64,000 bases of DNA from Prunus persica. Lineage: Eukaryota > Streptophyta > Magnoliopsida > Rosales > Rosaceae. Made by a program: the position numbers and the translations under genes. The notes under the pieces are model-generated. The model ran no database searches and had not been told where the DNA came from. It saw nothing but the letters and a program-made list of their open reading frames with translations. This document shows, piece by piece, positions 21,022 to 33,522 of the stretch (the first letter of the stretch is position 1; every line of letters starts with the position of its first letter). The stretch is taken from the NCBI RefSeq assembly GCF_000346465.2, contig NC_034016.1, forward strand, positions 18,773,548 to 18,837,547, read 5' to 3'.

Positions 21022-24000
21022 ATGGAAAGGTTAGTTGCTTTCAAATGCATTGAATTGTCTAAAATCAAAAGGTTCACAATTTTTATTCTTATAGTTTTTT
21101 GCTATCTGAATTCTTTTTTCCAGATATAAAATTTTGGAGGAGCTTGGTGATGGCACTTGTGGTAGTGTATATAAGGCTCGTGATTGGAGAACAAATGAGA
21201 TTGTATGCTTCTCCTTACAAAAGAAATTAATCTTTCTCATAATTATATTCGATTTTTACCTCTCAACTTATTTAGTTTTGCAACAAATTGTGAACTTTTG
21301 GATCAGATACTTTTGATGATTCTTAATTTTGTGTGGAGTTGATAACAGCATTTTAAAGAAATATTGAGGCGGAAGATGAAATCAAGATCAAGTGTTATTT
21401 CTATTTTTGTAATAAGAGTGAATTAGTTAGGAGTGTAGGGTAGGGCAATTTTACATAAACATATCCATCCTAGTTTTATTCAATTTTTCTGACCTCAGGT
21501 TGCAGTCAAAAAGATGAAGAGGAAGTTCTTTTTCTGGGAGGAATACTGGAGATTACGAGAGATTAAGGTATCTCCCATGGAAATTTTAATGGTTCAATAT
21601 TGTTGAATATGAGCTTTCACATTTTGCAGGTTGCTAAATCAAATAGATAAGTCCTTCTCATTGTTTTGATTGATAAGTCAAATGCTTTGCCCAGGTACTC
21701 CGTAAATTAAATCACCCCAATATCATAAAGTTGAAGGAGGTTGTCAGGGAAAACAATGAGGTGTTCCTCATTTTTGAGTACATGGTGAGAGACCTTTTGC
21801 CTTCTCATTGTTATGTGGTTTATTTATTTTTATTGTATATCTCATGCAAAATGATATCACACTCTTATTTGAAAGTTGATGAACCCCAGTTGATCAAATT
21901 TATCTCATCATGTAATATGTGTTTGATTCCAAAGTTCCATGTTTCCAGAACTATAATCTATACCAAGTAATGAAAGAACAAAGAAGACCCTTTTCAGAGG
22001 ATGAGATTCGTAGCTTTATGTCTCAATTGCTGCATGGACTTAATCACCTCCATAGAAGTGGATATTTTCACCGAGATCTAAAACCAGGTATAACATATTA
22101 TCAGTGTTGTGTTTTCATGCATCTCTGTGGTTTGAAATATTTTATCTAAAGAAATTAACAGCAAGACCATTTTTCCCCCTTAGAGAATTTGCTGGTGACA
22201 AATGACGTTCTTAAAATTGCTGACTTCGGATTGGCTAGAGAAGTATCATCGGTTCCTCCTTATACCGAATATGTTTCCACACGCTGGTGAGTAAATCATA
22301 TTCAATCACAGTATCTTATTTTGTGCATCTGTGAGTGTATGGTAGTTGGGGAAGGGGCATTCCTATTAAATCGTGTTATCTTATTGTGTGCATGCACGTG
22401 TCTGCGTGAATGTCTCCGAGTGTGTTGCACAGGCAGAGCTATGCATATTGATTATCTTTTACATTTTATGGCGTTTGTGGGCATCCTAGGTATCGAGCAC
22501 CAGAAGTCCTGTTACAGTCCAAATTATACACTCCTGCAGTTGGTAAGCTCGATCTTTATTAGTTCTTTATTGTACTTCTGTTCATTATGAAAAGTTTTAA
22601 GAATATTTGAGGTTTTTATTGGTGTTGCCATATCTATGATTAGGCTGCACGAGATTTTCCTATATCAAGCTTGAGATTTATTATCTCTTTGTTCTTCTTC
22701 AAGTGGTGATTAACAAATGAATAATATACAGACATGTGGGCAGCTGGCGCAATCCTAGCTGAGCTTTTCAATTTGTCCCCAATTTTCCCTGGTGAAAGGT
22801 GATTATATCATCCTGCATTTATTGTTTTTGGTCTTGGTGAGAAAAATGTGTGTAAAAATTATTCTTTTGCACTGACCTCTAATTAAGTCCATTTATTACT
22901 GCCTGTCCTGGTGTGCTTTATTTCTTTGACATTTTGACTGTGCATTGAGCTGGTTCAAACGAGGAAGAATTTGTTTTTATTTTTTACTGGTATTTTACTT
23001 TTGGAACATGTCCAGTATTTTTGAGTCATAGACCTCGTTAGTTTTAGATTTAATGAAACATATGATGTGACTCAAAATAAGAAAAACGTGGGAGAACTTC
23101 TTATTTACATCTTACAAACGAGTTCTTCAATGGACAGTGAGATAGACCAATTGTTCAAGATATGCTGTGTGCTTGGTACTCCAGACTTGACTATCTTCGA
23201 TGAAGGGACAAATGCCTCTCGATTATATGGCATTATTAATTATGAAAAGGCAAGCTTTTGCATGGACCTGTTTACTGCAATTTCCATATTTCTTGGCTTT
23301 AACTCACTGTATCATTCTTTTGGATAGATCTTGCCTGCAAACCTCTCTGATATCATTCCAAGCGCAAGCCCAGAAGCTATTGATTTAATCCAAGTGAGAG
23401 TTGTTTGTTCAATTTTCTTCCAGTAGTAATTCCTAGGAAAATTTGTTTAATGCTTATATATTTTTCTTTCTTCACTGTCTGCAGCAACTATGTTCATGGG
23501 ATCCATCAAGGAGGCCAGCTGCGGATGAATCATTACAACATCCCTTTTTCCATGTAACATAGTCTTCTTCTCTTCCTCTCTGCTTTTATTTTATTTTTAT
23601 TTTTATTTAATTTGCAATCTTATAAATTTGATCATCTTACTAACATAAGATAGATAGGTTGGCTGGGTTCCTCGTTCACTCCGTGATCCACTTGACCTGA
23701 AGCTAAGTATCATGGGTAAGGTTTCCCATTCCCCTTTTTTTGTGTGTACCTACCTCCCTAATTAGTGTCCATTATTAATTATTCTCCTGCATTATTTCAC
23801 AGGAGCAAAGCCAACGCTTGAGTTGAAATTATCAGACTTTGGTGCTGAACCTGAGGACTGCTTTCTTGGCTTGACGCTGGCTGTGAAGCCCAGTGTTCCA
23901 GAATTCGGTAAATATCGTTGTTCCTCCTGTGTTAGTAACCCAGTGAATTGGTTATTTTACGGATCGACAGGGATGTCAATGGGAAAACTAAAACAATTAT

Positions 24001-25497
24001 GACACAAAATTTTGGTTTAATTGCAATTTGTGCCTTGCATGCTTTGGGCACATTCCTAAGCCACGTCTTCTGTTTTAGCTTTTTTCTCATCCATTTAGGT
24101 TCAGCAGGGTAGCATTCTTGGCCCAGAACCTGCTTCATTTCATGCTCTAGGCATTGGCACTATTCGACCACTCAAAGTTTAAGATATATTAGGATTTTGC
24201 TTAGCAAGTCCGGATGGACTGTTGAAATGAAAGAATTTCAACACCTCGTAGCACATTATTTTGCTTGATTCACGTAACGCATTTGAAGTGAATTTTGTTT
24301 CCCATGCATCATTATTTTTTTATTTTTAGGATATGGGATTTCAAGTTTAAATGTCATCATTTGTGTTAGACCGGAGATGCTTCTATTTTTCTCCTCCGTA
24401 TTTCATAACTAGAGTATTGATTATTCCTCTAAATTCAGCAGAATTGATTTCCCATCACATTTCAAGGATTTATTTGAGAAGTCATAATCTTTGGAAAATC
24501 TGGACTTTCCCCCCCTTTTTTTAGATTCTTTCTATTTTTCGGTTTCTTTCATATGTATAAATTTTTTGGAGGAATATATTCATCTTATTATGTAATTGTT
24601 GCCTGCAGATGTGGTTCATGATGTATCGCAGCATATAAAAGAGGTGAGTGAATGGGCTTCTTTTCTAGAGATAATGCTTTTGTTTTGTGGCATCTTGTAG
24701 CATTAGATCCTTAATGCTAGATAATTTATTGTGGTATGAATTTTGTTAATTTCATTATGCAGGATTCTTTATTTTGCTCTGGTTTGGAAGATCATTCAGG
24801 ACGATCTGGTAATTCTTTGCATCTTTCTCTAATATCATCCTTTCAGATTAGTGGGCCTACCTTAATTATTTGGATAGTTTGCTCAAATGCCAGGGAAAAT
24901 TCAGGATCTCTTTACTTGGTTACTGATTATTTTTCCCTTTTTACTGCAAATGAATCTAACCATAGGTAAGACGAAGATGGTCATGTGGATCAAATTTAAC
25001 ATTTTTCTTCGGGAAGACGGAAGAAAAAACTATTTGCCTTCTCTTCTTAGCTTCATTTTTCTTGAAATTGATGTACTGTTGTCACTGTTCTCCAGTTTTT
25101 TGGTCTCTAATGCCTCCTGATCAAGGTGGAATCTGTGCCCCAGTAGAGCCTTCCTTTTCTTTATCATTCAGGTCAGTTCATGTGCCGATATGGACTATAC
25201 TTATCTGCTCTGTGCTTATGTAATTTACCTATGGAAGAAACAAAAGAAAAACGTGACAAACCAAGAAGCTATGGCTGATACAATAGTTGTCTTGTGGTCG
25301 ATAAGTTTTTTGTTTCATATGAACATTACTAACATGATATCTACTCATCTCCACCCCTTTCTGGCAGTTCAATTCAACATCCATCAGTCAGAGTTCCACA
25401 ATCAGCTGGTTTCTCCATCCCATCATTGCAGCCTAACATCTTAGATGGTCCATTGTTGGCCATGTCTTCTTCCTTCCCACAAAGCCGTTGCCTCTGA
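21022..25497 (+). CDS. MHK: MHK/MAK-type serine/threonine protein kinase
   Basis: Seventeen coding exons: 21022-21029, 21124-21202, 21499-21567, 21695-21784, 21949-22087, 22184-22286, 22490-22542, 22732-22798, 23138-23249, 23328-23393, 23485-23553, 23658-23715, 23803-23907, 24609-24643, 24763-24808, 25096-25171 and 25368-25497. They give 434 aa, close to the Arabidopsis MHK protein. All key kinase residues are present: glycine loop [10 protein letters not shown], Lys33 in VAVKK, HRDLKPEN with Asp125, Asp142-Phe-Gly, and a Thr156-Glu-Tyr158 activation motif in [15 protein letters not shown]. The T-x-Y motif places it in the MAK/ICK/RCK group, related to CDKs and MAP kinases. The C-terminal tail is non-catalytic and serine-rich. 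The first coding exon is only 8 bp. The intron at 23250-23327 has a GC donor. Plant substrates are not known. Confidence 0.9.
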
Positions 25498-27240
25498 ATG
25501 AATTGAGTTAATAAACTCGTCTCTCACCAAATAATGCGAGGCTGTAATTTATTACATCTGTTAATACAAAGTTTTACTGAGGACACTGTCATATAGTCTG
25601 TCACTGTACCATGAACATGTTGAGTGTATTAAAAACATTTCTCTCTGATTCTTTAATATTGAAAAGTCAATCTTCAATATATTTGCGAAACACATGCATT
25701 CCCCTAATCCCATGTGCTTGTTTTCTGGTTTGCTGAATTTATTTGAATTTTTACTCGAGCATCGGTGTCTTGAACAGTTGTGATGTGAAAATTTTGATGA
25801 TTAGCATAAAATACTCTCTAGAATCCGAAGAGAGGATTGCATTCTGTAAAGGTTTCAGGCAGCAACAAAGAAAAAAGAAAAAAGCCACTCAACCCAATAT
25901 GCAGCTATACTCTGCAAGCTTGCCCCCACTGAGTTCTCTGCTTCAAACCCTTGACAAACTTTTGCAACTTACCTGATTTTGTGCCCCAAAACATGCTTGG
26001 TTTAGTGACGTTCGACATCAAGTAGTCTGTGTTGATTCTCGTGCCTTGACCCACACGACAGTTGACGATTGAGAATATTTACACCTACGAAAAAACTATC
26101 TTCAATGACAGCTTTTAAAGGGGTGAAAATAACAGGAAAGAAAACGTGTGCACCAATTTGTTAAGGAACAATTATCATTTGACAAAATCTGTGCATAACT
26201 GAAACTCAATCAGTTTTTGCAAATAAATCTTTCCACTTTTAATGGGGACAAATGTAGGCCAACAAAAATGATTCTTTCTTTTATTAACGTGTAACATGAG
26301 ATTCAAATTTGAAATATCTTTCAACATTATTAGGATGATAAATACGACTACATTAAAACCGACTCGATAAGCAACAAAAAATATTGTATTTTTATGGGAT
26401 GCAATATCTTAACATTATGCTACCTACTTTTAATGCAAGAGCAAGCAAGCTCTTGCCATACTTGCCTCCAATTTTTGATAGCCGCAAATCTCACAAATTC
26501 ACAAACTTCTGTTGCCATGTTCAGTATCAGTTCTTCAGTTTTCAATCGTTTTGTTTGTGTTGGTATTTTATATGTGCCATGTTTAAGTGGACACGCACTG
26601 AGATTGCGACACGCGATGAAGATCAGATGTGATGATAAAAGCAAAACAAGACAAGTGACGCTGCCGAATTGCTTCACATAAAGACTGCAAATGGGCGGCA
26701 CGCACACGTGGCTTTGTTGTGGAAGAAGCAAATGCATCATATCGAACATTTGATACCTTTGGCCAAAAAAACACATTTATTACCTCAAACTCAAAGTAAA
26801 AACTCAAGAATTTTTTGGTGTGAAGGTTGTCCTTACAAGGTGTTATTAATTTATTCATGTTATAAAATGTGAATTTATTTATTATATTATATTTTAAAAT
26901 ATTTCTTCTGTTATAGACATATCAATTATATCATTCATTAATATTATAACATACAGTAAATTTGTGTGATTACTAATAAAGTAATCTTTTTTATTTAACC
27001 AACGAGATTTAATCTAATGAAAAGAAGTCTTATAGAACAGTAATCTCAAGTTCGAACTTTCAAGACACCTTAATAGTATGCGTGCGAAATTCCTTCTTTT
27101 TTTAATTTAGACTATGACTTATATTAAACTCAAACATATAATAGAAAAAGGGTAAGTTAATTTTACCAAACCATATTTTACCATTGTGATATGTCTGGCG
27201 TCTGGATTCTTCTTTTTATTTGACACGTATATCCATTCCT
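25498..27240. other. Intergenic, kinase to lysine-rich gene
   Basis: Kinase 3' UTR and AT-rich DNA. Around 27010-27130 is another copy of the short dispersed repeat containing a CTCAAGTTCGAAC-like core. Several small reading frames on both strands at 26380-26870 overlap each other, lack family resemblance, and look like chance. No gene is supported. Confidence 0.4.
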
Positions 27241-27496
27241 CTTTTATAAATACCCCATTTCCCCTTTGGCCCTTCCCTCTATTTTCTCTTCCCTTTTAAG
27301 GGGATTTGAGAGGACTGAGAACATTCGGAGAAAGAGAGAGAGAAAACCCTCTTCCCTGAGAATAACCCCGCATCATCAAACAATTTGAAGATCTGAAATT
27401 TCTCACATACACAAAACCCATTTACAAATACACACTCATACAAAGATAGAGAGGTAGACACACGTACATGTTTACATACACATAGCTAGATTGGAC

Positions 27497-27534
<38 letters not shown>

Positions 27535-28602
27535 AGAGAGTTTGATAAATCCCTCTTTTCTTTTCTCTCTCTCTTTTTGGAATGAGATCTTCATATTCTT
27601 ATTCATGTACAATGTCTACTTTGCAAAAACCAAAAGTTCTTCTCTTTGTTTTATCTTCCCTGCCGTGAAATTTTTCTTCTTTTTTTTCTCTCTGGAACCA
27701 TCAAAATCAAAACCCTCAATCCCAAGTATGCAACTTAATTTGTTTTCGTGGGATTCTAGTGGTTTAGTTTAATTTTATGGGTTTTCATGTATTTTGGAAT
27801 TGAAATTTTTAGAATTAGTCTTTATTTGCAACTGGGTTTTGTGTCTGACATATTCTTCTGGTGATTTTTCTAGGGTTTGGCCAAATCGTCACTGGGAGAA
27901 ACCCGAATTGTGATTTTTATAGTATTAGGGGTCATTGTAAGAAGATTCACTGTTGTAAATAGAAAGCGAAGCTTGGAATTACACGGCTTCCATTTAAAAG
28001 TTGAGGATTATCTGTGTTCCATTTAAAATTACACGGATTCTTTCGTTTTCAAGGTTGTGGTCTGTGTTGCATTTGTTGTATGAATTTTTGGCCTTATAGT
28101 CAGGACATGCTCCTGATGTTGGTTTTTGCTGATGAGCAGGTGATCATTCTCTATTGGCCTAGTAAGAAAGACAGAGGATCAGATTGCTGCAGAACTTCTA
28201 AATTTGTCGACAAATCGGTTGCTTGGACATAAGCGTGATTGAATGCTATCTTATCTGGATAGATAGAGTGAACTAATACGGAGTTTGGTATAGTGGAGTA
28301 GTTCATGTGAGCCTTTGGATACTTTTAGTTTTTGTGTCAGATTTTCATAAATTGTGCAATCCTAGAAGTAACACTGTGATAAGAAGAGATCTTGCATATT
28401 GGTTATCATCAGTTTTGGCTTTGGGTTGATTTTAGTAGATCATGGAGTGATTTTTAAGCTGGAAATGAGTTTGGGGTCATGGTGCATGGACAGGAGCATT
28501 GTTTCTGCTCTGTTCCTGTGTTGGAACAACAGTACTGGAAACTAGGAGAAGCATTTCTGCTGGTGGACGGATCCCACTTTTCCATTTCAAGGATTGCGTG
28601 CA
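27241..28602 (+). promoter_or_regulatory. Promoter and long 5' leader of the lysine-rich gene
   Basis: TATAAATA at 27245-27252 is a good TATA box. The following purine-rich sequence contains a (GA)n tract at 27503-27529 and a CT-rich run, typical of plant 5' UTRs. The 1.3 kb before the coding start probably includes a leader intron, since text around 27770-28130 is T-rich with a good acceptor (GAGCAG) near 28139. Exact leader exons are undetermined. Confidence 0.5.
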
Positions 28603-31600
28603 ATGTCTCGCTGCTTTCCATTTCCTCCTCCAGGATATGAAAAGAAAGTTGGAATCAATGATATAGACTTACTTGCAAAGGTCTACATATTTTCCTTTTT
28701 ATCATTGCAGAATTGATTTACATTCGTTTCTCATGAGTTCTTGTGTGTTAATCCCTGCATTTTTATATGCATGTGTTGGATTTTCATCAGTTGCTTCCTT
28801 GTCATTTTAACTTTTGGAGGCTGTGCTACGGGGCCATGAAACTTATATCTATGTAGGTTTTAACTGATGAAGTCATGGGGTACTCTTAGGAGGAAGATTA
28901 TGAGGGGCGGGCACATTAAATTTGTAACTGTCTTGAATGACAAGATTGTCAGAGAGACTAGTTTTGACCGCATCATGAAATATATTTAGTCTACCCTAGT
29001 ACTTTAAAAGTGTTATGATACACATCCTATGTAGGAAACTGAGCAGAAAAAAATATGATTTTTCCATGAGAAAGTCCTTGGATACCAAGATTCATGCCAT
29101 AATAAGCATATAGAGGTTTCATGACATATGTGAAAAAGGTGAGAGCAATTGGTTGCTATCTGACTTTTAACTCAAGTGATTATCATTTTGTGGGATTAGT
29201 TTTGTTACATGCACTTCTCACGTAGGGTAGCCCAACTCTATTGAATTTCCCTCCCAGTGCATGAGTAACCATTTTTTTGTTAGTAAAATGTCTATCCTCT
29301 TTCCTTGGTCCTATATAATGTGTAAATTTTTTTTGTTTAGCATGAAACGGTATAGGTACGGGATGAGTATCTGGAACATTTTGCATACACAAGCACCCAT
29401 CTGGCATGCATGATAAAATGGGACATGTTGCTTCATAATAACTTTGATGGGATACTTTCTTAATCTGCTCTTGCATAAAAACAATTCTTATTGCCTTGGT
29501 TGAACATGTCATATTAGCTTAGACCCTAGGTTCCTTTAAAGAATTTTTAAGACCTGTATAGTGTGATGGTTGGACCCTGGAAGGACATTGAATTCTTGTT
29601 TGGTAAACTGTGTCTCATCTTTGTTTTGTTAAAATTCTGTCGACAGTGTTCAAGAAGTGTCAAATTCCCTGAATGTGGTAATATCATTATTTTGATATTA
29701 CAAATTGGCATATTGTGTCTGCTATCTCATTTTTTTATTTATAAATATTGTATTCACACGTCATTGTCATAGTCATTGTCATCATCATTTGTGTAGCGTT
29801 CATTAGACATGAAGGAAAATAATAGGAACTGTGAAAAAAATAGAAAGTAAAGGTGTCTCTTAATTTGTGTAAAATATTTTCTCTGCTGTTTTTTTTTTTT
29901 TGGTGTGAAAATTATTATATTTATGTCTATCAAAGCAAAAGAAGAGGAACTAAAAAACATAAAGGAAAAAAAAAGGGATCCTGTTTCACAACTGCCGTAC
30001 ACTTTTGTGATTTTAAAAACTTGTAAAGGGCTAAAAAGGGACTTGTTCTGAATAGCTCTTCAAAAAAGGAACTAGGCAAGATCTCATAGCATTGTGTGAG
30101 GGTGTAGCAACTTGACCCTAAGCGTTGAGCTTGAGGGATAAGTACTCTGACCAGCATACCACCCTTAGCAGTGTTTTGCATCTTGTGTCTCTCACTCTTT
30201 GTTTTCAGGAGGATTTTGTACTAACATGTGCTTCTTTTTATTGTTTTCCTTTAAGTTTCTATGAATTATTTCGTATTTTTACTAAATACACTGCCCCTCA
30301 TGGGGATATTATTTTTAGGAGAAGCACAAGGAGAAAAAGCATAAAAAGGATAAGAAGGACAAAGAGAAAAGAGACGGTAAAGAGAAAAAGGATAAAGACA
30401 GAAGTAAAGAAAAACACGGTGAAAGGAAAGACAGAAAAGAAAAGCACAAAGACAAGAAGGAAAGGGGTGGGGATAATGGGATTACTTGGACATCAGAAGA
30501 GAAGAGAATTGAAGGGCAGCCAGAGTCTTATAACGGACAGAATCATGTTCCAAACGGATTCCATAATGTTGACATCAAGGATTATAAATATGTGCAGGAA
30601 TTGGATCGAAGATGTAGGAATGATGACAGAGCTACTGGGAGTCAGGTGGTTCAGAAGATTTTGGTTGCTGATCAAAGATCATTGTTGTCAAATCAGTCCA
30701 GAGAAAAAGAGAGAATTAAGGATAAGAAAGAAGTTGATAGGACTGTCAATGCACAAAGAAACCATATCGAGGGAAAAATTGTTCAAAATGTCCCGAGCAT
30801 TGACCAAAGAAGACTTGAAGGCATTACTAAGCCAATTGAGAAGCAACTGGAAGTCTATAGGAATAGTGAAAGAGCAACAGGAAATCCGGTTGTTCAGAAG
30901 ATTATGGTTTCTGATAAAAAACCTTTGTTGTCAACTCAGTCCAGAGAAAAAGAGAGAATTAAGGATAAGAAAGAAGATGATAGGACTGCCAATGCACAAA
31001 GAAACCATGTCGAGGGAAAATGTTCAGCGGAGGCATTTTTTGAAAACTTCCCTAGCATTGAGCAAAGAAGACTTGAAGGCATTGCTAAGCCAATTGAGAA
31101 GGATGTTGAGAAGCAGATGGAGGGAAGAGATCGGAAGAAAAACACAGATAATGACAGTAAAGGTCATAAACCCAAGGAGAGAGATAAAGAGAAGAAAGTT
31201 AAATCGAAGGATAAGGACAGGGAGAAGAAGAAAGAGAAGAAGGAGAAGGTGAAGGTGATAAACAAACCATCCGATGAACAGCCTAAACTAGAAGGAAATG
31301 GCAAGGAATCCCTAGATGCTTTCAGTAATAAAGCATTAAACCTTTTACAGATGAATAGCAAGAACTCTGCTGCTGGGGGAATTCTTGGCAAACGCAAGGA
31401 ACTTGAGATGAATGGATATTTACACGGTGAGTCGTTTCCTATTTTGCAAAAACAATGACACTGAGGGATTCTATTTTCCATTCAGTGAGTGGAAACACAT
31501 ATAGATGTGTGTCTGATGGTAATAGAGGCCTATGTTACTTATAGATGTTCCAGCTCCTAAACGCTCATTGTTATATAGGTTGCATGTTTATTTAATCTCC

Positions 31601-32252
31601 AAATACTTTTCTGCCAAAACCTCAAGCTACTGATTGAATAACAGTTTTCTTGCGATTATAATTTTTATAGACATGCTTACCAAGAAAAGAAATTTATATA
31701 CATCTGTTTTAGTTGAGATTGAGGGATACAATCTTATCTGTACCTTATTCTTTAAACTTTATGCCAGAAAATGGATTTCTGCCCCATAAGTTGCCAAGAT
31801 CTGTTTCTTCTCACCCAGTAGTGGAAAATGGGAGGAAATCAGAACCAAGCCAAACTGTTCTCCAGTTTTTATCAGAGGGACAGGGGGCAGCCAGCGATTG
31901 TAAAGCAGATATCAAGGAACACAGAATTAATGGTTTGAGAGGGCCTGAACAACTCAATGCATTCTCAACAAAGCCATCATCTTCTCGTGTTAAAGTTAAT
32001 GAGAATGGTGGAGCATCTGCAAAACCACCACATCCTGATTCCAAGTATCTGAGTGAGATACTTTCCATTCCCAAGATGGCGGATGAGTCCAATCTTGACG
32101 ATCAGGAATGGCTGCTCGGCAGCAATGGTTCAGGGTCAAAGAAACCCAAAGTGGGATCCCCTGAGATTGAAATGACTCCCCAAGTATGGGCAGAAGCTAT
32201 GCAAATAGAGTCTGTGGATGTTTATGCTCTGCCATATGTCATCCCATACTGA
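28603..32252 (+). CDS. Lysine-rich protein of unknown function (plant 'myb-like protein X' type)
   Basis: Coding exons 28603-28680, 30319-31426 and 31768-32252 give 556 aa. It begins with MSRCFPFPPPGYEKK, a start I recall from plant proteins usually labelled uncharacterised or 'myb-like protein X'; there is no Myb domain. Residues about 27-80 and 294-341 are almost entirely Lys/Glu/Asp/Arg, likely long charged helices and nuclear-localisation signals. Between them is a direct duplication of about 80 residues (A about 129-204, B about 210-291), each with ATGxxVVQKI, SREKERIKDKKE and RRLEGI. The C-terminal part contains short conserved-looking blocks (NKALNLLQMNSKNSAAGG, LSEILSIPKM, DDQEWLLG) and ends ALPYVIPY. 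A 1.64-kb first coding intron separates the short first exon. Probably nuclear; no function should be assigned. Confidence 0.82.
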
Positions 32253-33522
32253 TATTGAGTAGGTTTGACTTCCTTTTATGATCCCCCAAGTGTCTGCATC
32301 TGCGAACCCAAAGTAGCATTAATGAGAAGATACCATCCTCTGGGTTTTGAGGCCTAGTCTGCTACTGCATCTTTTTCTGATATCTGCCTTAGATTTGTTC
32401 AGGTATGATTGTTCTAACTTTCTCGTCTTGCATCTGATTTACATAGGATCAGATCATTATGTACACTAACTGCTTTGTGGTGCATCTTTTTCAGGGCTTT
32501 GTTATGCAAGCAGGGTTTTTTGTGCCTCATCAGCAGATACATTTCCCATGGCTGGTGAAGAGGGAGGGATAAGTTTTGTTGAATGTTCAGAGGTTAATAG
32601 GTATAGATTTTTTGTTAGGTAGAAACTTAGGTTTTAAACATATACCACCAAAAGGAGAACCACATTGCCATTGTAGGCCTTGTGGCACCAAATTTTTTCC
32701 TACATTTTACTGAGACATAATGAAAATTGGGGACAATCCACATAATTTTTTTATATTAGTTTGCTTATCATTCGTCTCCTTTGAACTTCTTGGTGGCATT
32801 TGGTTATTTATAATTGTACACCAAAAAAAAATGTTTTATTTTTATCCTTAGTTTACTGTTGACCATGGAACTGATCACCAACAAGGAAAAGAATGCCCCT
32901 CCCCCTAGCATAAATTTATCTCTTGGAATATATGCTTAAACAGAGATTTTAACCAATGAAAATTTGAATAAAAAAACCACTTCAAATCTGTAAATTTTTT
33001 GCTTAAACGGTCATTGACGTTTTTTATTATTTAAATTCGTTGTATTTGAATATTTCTTCTTATTTCCTTCTGGTGTTATGCAAAAATAAATAAATAAAAA
33101 CAAAAGCATGCCCAACTCAAAAGATGGGTTCTTTCCCATTCCTCACTTCCCCAGAAGATTTTAAACAAAGAAGCAGCAATATGTTTTCTTGATACGATAT
33201 TGGAGGATTTTCTTTGTGATTCCTTTTAGTTTTTCAAAATTAATAATAATAATTTCCTTGACAAATATTAATTCTGAAAGAAAAGAAATTATTATATTTA
33301 GCTTGTACCCAATCGGCATCCAAATACCATGACATATGGCAGCAGCTAGCGTGGCTTGCACGCCGTCTCCGTCAACCTGGTTTCTTAACTATCAATCCTT
33401 CCTAAGCATTATTCTATTTTTTGACCAAAAAAAGAAGAAGAAAAAAAACCATTAATCTACTTCTTGCTCTCTCTCTCTCTCTCTCTCACGGTGTGAAGGC
33501 TGCAATTGCAAAGCGAGCTGAC
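32253..33522. other. 3' UTR and promoter of the P-loop gene
   Basis: The first roughly 450 bp are likely 3' UTR of the lysine-rich gene. The remainder is AT-rich. A (CT)n tract at about 33466-33488 sits just before the next start codon, probably in its leader. No gene is seen. Confidence 0.4.

Noticed and set aside
24966..25095. Possible extra kinase exon starting [10 protein letters not shown]
   Set aside because: Joining 24808 directly to 25096 keeps the phase and gives the VFWSL segment expected of MHK; the extra segment is not needed.
26384..26872. Cluster of overlapping frames on both strands
   Set aside because: Frames contradict one another and none shows a recognisable motif or splice partner.
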